The translations under genes were made by a program, and so were the position numbers. From NCBI RefSeq assembly GCF_900142805.1, contig NZ_FRCF01000006.1, positions 1 to 64,000 on the forward strand: a DNA stretch of 64,000 bases. Direction: 5' to 3'. The stretch is from Lacicoccus alkaliphilus DSM 16010 (GTDB lineage: Bacteria > Bacillota > Bacilli > Staphylococcales > Salinicoccaceae). The number at the start of each line of letters is the position of its first letter. Position 1 is the stretch's first letter. This document shows, in pieces, positions 61,142 to 64,000 of this stretch. The notes below the pieces were generated by a model. That model was not told the DNA's origin. It made no database searches and saw only the letters and a program-made list of their open reading frames with translations.

Positions 61142-62275
61142 TTACCTTAAAATCTGCAAAAGATCGTAGTTAACGTACACTTTGTTTCTGGTTCGTGATG
61201 AGTCAGTATCTATCATCTCAAGAGATGCAAGTTTATTTAAATGGGTTCTAGCAGTGTTTTCACTGATATTCAAATCCAGCGCTGCTTGTGCAACGGTAAT
61301 ATTCGGTCGGGTGAAAGTGTATAACCACACATCGTTAATCATGGAGCCGGTTGCTGAGTTAATCTTTTGCATACCATCCCGTGCAAGCAAATCCACCTGT
61401 TCAAACTTATGCATTAAGTTAACAGTCATTCTTCTGCACGCTTCCAAAAAGAAATGAATCCATTTATACCAATCTGGACTTTCACCGCGGACACTGTTCA
61501 ATAAGTTATAATATCTTAATCGTTCCCGCTCAAGCTCTTCACTTACGAAGAAGATTGGAGAATCGACGGCACTTTCAGCCATCATGTTGAGCATGATGAG
61601 TATCCTGCCCATCCGGCCATTTCCATCTAAATAAGGGTGGATGGATTCAAATTGAGCATGCATAATCGCTGTTTTAATCAGTGGATCAGAATTTTCATCA
61701 AGCAATGTATGGCCAGGCGAGACGTTATTATTGAAAGTTGAATGTCTTGATGAATTGATATAATACTCCCAATTCGTCATATAGACATCGATTTCATTGG
61801 CGGGAACAGGGATGTACACGGCATCCTTAATATCATTGCTTGGACCTATGAAATTTTGTATTTTACGGAATTCCCCGGAAGATATAGTGGTCCCCCTGGT
61901 GTCCCTCCCCATGAGTATCTTGTGTAACTCGTGTATTAAACGTGTAGTAATAGGCTGCCCTTGGTTAATATAGTCCACACCATAGTGGAGGGCATCTCTG
62001 TAATTCATTACTTCATTCACTTCAGTGCTTTTTCTTTCTTTTGAAGTCTCTTCTATAATGTCCAAAAATGTGACCTGGGTCCCTTCAATTCTTGTGGATT
62101 GGACAGACTCTGTAAGAGTCAGTAATTGAATCATCTGGGTGCTGACAACCGAGCTTTTGATTTGTGCATTCAAAGATCCGATCAGGCTGTTAATTTGAGC
62201 CACTGATTTATATAGTTTTAAGGCATTTTCCAAGGACACTACCGGTGGTAAGTACTGTATTCCTTTTAAAGTCAT
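61142..62275 (-). CDS. Fic-family AMP-transferase with C-terminal winged helix
   Basis: 377 residues: a Fic_N region, the N-terminal inhibitory motif STRIEG (S/T-x3-E-G; class II Fic), the catalytic motif HPYLDGNGRMGR (HPFxxGNGRxxR type), and a C-terminal winged-helix domain (VAQAALDLNISENTARTHLNKL). Such proteins add AMP (or remove it) from Ser/Thr/Tyr of target proteins; the inhibitory helix keeps activity low. The DNA-binding tail suggests autoregulation through the palindrome at its promoter (inference). No antitoxin-like small gene is seen next to it. Confidence 0.9.
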   Translation of the reverse strand: MTLKGIQYLPPVVSLENALKLYKSVAQINSLIGSLNAQIKSSVVSTQMIQLLTLTESVQSTRIEGTQVTFLDIIEETSKERKSTEVNEVMNYRDALHYGVDYINQGQPITTRLIHELHKILMGRDTRGTTISSGEFRKIQNFIGPSNDIKDAVYIPVPANEIDVYMTNWEYYINSSRHSTFNNNVSPGHTLLDENSDPLIKTAIMHAQFESIHPYLDGNGRMGRILIMLNMMAESAVDSPIFFVSEELERERLRYYNLLNSVRGESPDWYKWIHFFLEACRRMTVNLMHKFEQVDLLARDGMQKINSATGSMINDVWLYTFTRPNITVAQAALDLNISENTARTHLNKLASLEMIDTDSSRTRNKVYVNYDLLQILR

Positions 62276-62291
62276 CCTCTCATCCCCTATC

Positions 62292-62324
62292 CATAACTCA
62301 AATTATACCAAATTTTGAGTTATG
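62292..62324 (-). promoter_or_regulatory. fic promoter flanked by a perfect inverted repeat
   Basis: CATAACTCAA (62292-62301) and TTGAGTTATG (62315-62324) are perfect 10-base arms around 13 bases that contain the -10 TATAAT (minus strand, 62302-62307). The -35 at about 62325 is a poor match. It looks like a repressor operator. Confidence 0.6.
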
Positions 62325-62684
62325 ATTCTCATATTAATTATCTTTATAAAATGGAGAAGGGCCCAAGATTGTTGATATGGCAGGGATTATAAGATTTTAT
62401 TGTGTAATTGGTAATTTATTTAAGACACAAAAGCTTTGTGTCAAGTTAAAAATTAAAATGATCTAACTCAACTATGGCTGAACCGAAGGCTGGTATGTTT
62501 CGGATTACCGCGGCAATCATCATTCTTCCGGAAGTCATCATAATTAAAAGCCTAATTCCTTTTATAAGAAAAAAATTAGGCTTGAAATACAACTTATAAA
62601 TGAAATCTTATGGGTAATTAATTTCAAATATCGATCGAGGTGCCGTTTAACTAAGTGACAGCCCCGGCCCTGAATTACATCACC
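62325..62684. other. Gene-free AT-rich stretch with two hairpins
   Basis: Nothing coding is recognised. Hairpins: GACACAAA/TTTGTGTC (62424-62442) and AAGCCTAAT/ATTAGGCTT (62548-62583). The second lies about 100 bases beyond the M20 gene stop, too far for a typical terminator. AT-rich relative to the surroundings. Confidence 0.5.
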
Positions 62685-64000
62685 TTACAGAGGTGACGGC
62701 TGGACGTCGGCAGGGATGGGACATTCATAAGGGTGGTCTTTAAACTTCTCCTCATGCTCAATTTTAATTGAGTCCAATTTCTCCGGAGACTGTAGAATAT
62801 CAATGGCGGTCAGTGCCATGACAGTTCCGGCTCTCAGCATGCCTTTATGGGCCACCGAGGTTACGCCCTGCGTCACCATCTGCCAGGTGTGGATGGGTGT
62901 GCCGACTGCGCAGGTTGCCAAAGTGCATTGGGCTGTCGGCACATTCCAGCTGACATCTGCGACATCGGTGGAGCCGGGCATGGCGATGTCGAAAGGTGCA
63001 TAATCATGAACCACGTCACTTAAGTATTTTCCTTTCAGTTTATCTCCATCGTTGAAAGCGCCGAAGGACTTGACTGATTCCAACGCATCCAACTTTTCAT
63101 TCGGTGCCAGAGTGTTCCACATGTCTTTGGCATAATCGATTTCTTCAGAGGAATATTCTATCGGATCAAGCGTTTTAAGCTGATCATACATGACTTTTTC
63201 CAATTCTCTGTTCGGCATATAATTTGAACATGCTTTGTCTATCTCGATCGTGACTGATGTCTCGGTCATCTGAGCTGCACCTTCTGCGATGTTGCAAACC
63301 CTTCTGTAAATATCCCGTACATCTTCCATCTTGGGCGAGCGGATGAGATATAACACTTCTGCATTGGCCTGCACCACGTTGGGAGAATAGCCTCCTGTAT
63401 TTGTAGTGGCATAATGCACTCTGGCATCCGGTTTAATGTGTTCCCTGAGGTAATTCACACCTACATTCATCAGTTCGACTGCATCAAGGGCGCTTCTTCC
63501 CAGGTGAGGGGCTGCAGCGGCATGGGCACTCACTCCCTTGAAGCGGAACTTCACCTGGTAATTGGCCAATGAACTCAGGCTCATCATACTGTTGGTCGTG
63601 GAAGGATGCCAGGTCAGTGCGAGATCCAGATGGCTGAAGACCCCTTCCCTCGCCATGAAAGTTTTCCCTGATCCACCTTCTTCACCGGGGCAGCCGAAAT
63701 ATTGAACAGTGCCGGATATGCCGTTTTCCTGCAGATATTCTTTGATTGCAATCGCTGCAGCGAGAGAACCGGTACCAAGCAGGTTATGGCCACAACCATG
63801 CCCATGTCCGCCTTCGGTGATCGGTTGAGGATGTGAAACGCCGCCTTCCTGGCTCAAATCAGCAAGCGCATCAAATTCACCCAGTATTCCAATGACAGGA
63901 TACCCGCTGCCAAAAGTTCCGGTGAACGCTGTGCTTATGCCGGCGACATCATCCTCCAATGTGAATCCTTCGTCACTTAAAGCCTGCCATAATATAGCCT
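62685..64000 (-). CDS. AbgB-like M20 family amidohydrolase (N-terminus outside window)
   Basis: At least 438 codons; the frame is open to the right edge (upstream residues LWQALSDEGFTLEDDVAG), so the true start is outside the window. Blocks: GEFDALADLSQ, GHGHGCGHNLLGTGSLAAA (metal His/Cys site), GCPGEEGGSGKTFMAREG (Glu-Glu), TWHPST, KGVSAHAAAAPHLGRSALDAV (dimer domain) and STDVADVSWNVPT. This matches p-aminobenzoyl-glutamate hydrolase subunit B and related aminoacylases. It would cleave an N-acyl amino acid or dipeptide-like amide. No AbgA partner or AbgT transporter is visible inside the window. Confidence 0.88.
   Translation of the reverse strand, partial: AILWQALSDEGFTLEDDVAGISTAFTGTFGSGYPVIGILGEFDALADLSQEGGVSHPQPITEGGHGHGCGHNLLGTGSLAAAIAIKEYLQENGISGTVQYFGCPGEEGGSGKTFMAREGVFSHLDLALTWHPSTTNSMMSLSSLANYQVKFRFKGVSAHAAAAPHLGRSALDAVELMNVGVNYLREHIKPDARVHYATTNTGGYSPNVVQANAEVLYLIRSPKMEDVRDIYRRVCNIAEGAAQMTETSVTIEIDKACSNYMPNRELEKVMYDQLKTLDPIEYSSEEIDYAKDMWNTLAPNEKLDALESVKSFGAFNDGDKLKGKYLSDVVHDYAPFDIAMPGSTDVADVSWNVPTAQCTLATCAVGTPIHTWQMVTQGVTSVAHKGMLRAGTVMALTAIDILQSPEKLDSIKIEHEEKFKDHPYECPIPADVQPSPL

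Noticed and set aside
62475-62600. Short plus-strand open frame beginning MAEPKAGMFRIT
   Set aside because: About 41 codons, no ribosome site, and it runs through the 62548-62583 hairpin; no recognised family.
58872-64000. An SCC element inserted after rlmH
   Set aside because: No ccr genes, no mec complex and no second att copy within the visible 5 kb; only the attachment site is supported.

Overview
The window is the replication-origin region of a low-GC Gram-positive chromosome. Gene order and protein sequences point to the family Staphylococcaceae, most likely a moderately halophilic genus such as Salinicoccus or a close relative (inference). The main evidence is the block ychF - DUF951 - MscS channel - parB/parA - noc - rsmG - mnmG - mnmE - jag - rnpA - rpmH | dnaA - dnaN - yaaA - recF - gyrB - gyrA. 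It is followed by hut genes, serS, yybS-gdpP-rplI-dnaB-purA, tRNA-Glu/tRNA-Asp, walRKHIJ and rlmH (orfX). No sporulation gene sits among the parAB/noc genes, and no spoIIIJ/yidC lies next to rnpA, as in staphylococci. Base composition is clearly richer in G+C than in Staphylococcus aureus. Several exported proteins are very rich in Glu/Asp, which fits a salt-loving lifestyle.

Left arm (1-24.7 kb, almost all on the minus strand). The window opens inside an IS1182-type transposase. Next come a transport/catabolism cluster (a small membrane protein, an SSS symporter, an unknown protein and a creatinase-like M24 protein), a stand-alone penicillin-binding protein that closely resembles MecA/PBP2a, an MBL-fold hydrolase, a CapA-like protein overlapping a VanY-type lipoprotein, YetF, a STAS-like protein, a double-VOC protein, a manganese catalase and panD. 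The conserved block rpsF-ssb (without rpsR), ychF, DUF951, mscS-type channel, parAB, noc, rsmG, mnmG, mnmE, jag, rnpA and rpmH then runs up to oriC.

Origin (24.8-26.7 kb). DnaA boxes lie both upstream of dnaA and between dnaA and dnaN; the second group ends in a DnaA-trio-like, AT-rich unwinding element. Transcription diverges here: rpmH leftward, dnaA rightward.

Right arm (25-58.9 kb, plus strand). After gyrBA and a GltS-family transporter comes a complete-looking histidine utilisation operon hutP-hutH-hutU-hutI, with a cre-like site and a HutP attenuator. Next are serS behind a T-box, the yybS-gdpP-rplI-dnaB cluster, purA, a 51-bp minisatellite, two tRNA genes and the WalRK cell-wall regulon operon. 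A PhnA/YjdM-type gene sits between clusters of perfect DnaA boxes about 29 kb from oriC. A split ThrE-type exporter, a second GltS paralogue and rlmH follow. The 3' end of rlmH carries the attachment-site sequence used by SCC elements.

Right end (58.9-64 kb). This is accessory DNA on the minus strand: an old-yellow-enzyme-type oxidoreductase, a scrambled Gfo/Idh-mmsA pseudogene, a Fic protein with a promoter-embedded palindrome, and a truncated AbgB-like M20 amidohydrolase that runs off the window. No ccr or mec-complex genes are visible in this 5 kb.

Most noteworthy are the MecA-like PBP without mecR/mecI, the remote DnaA-box clusters, the 51-bp minisatellite open in three frames, the missing rpsR, the HutP attenuator, and the palindromes over the yaaA and fic promoters.
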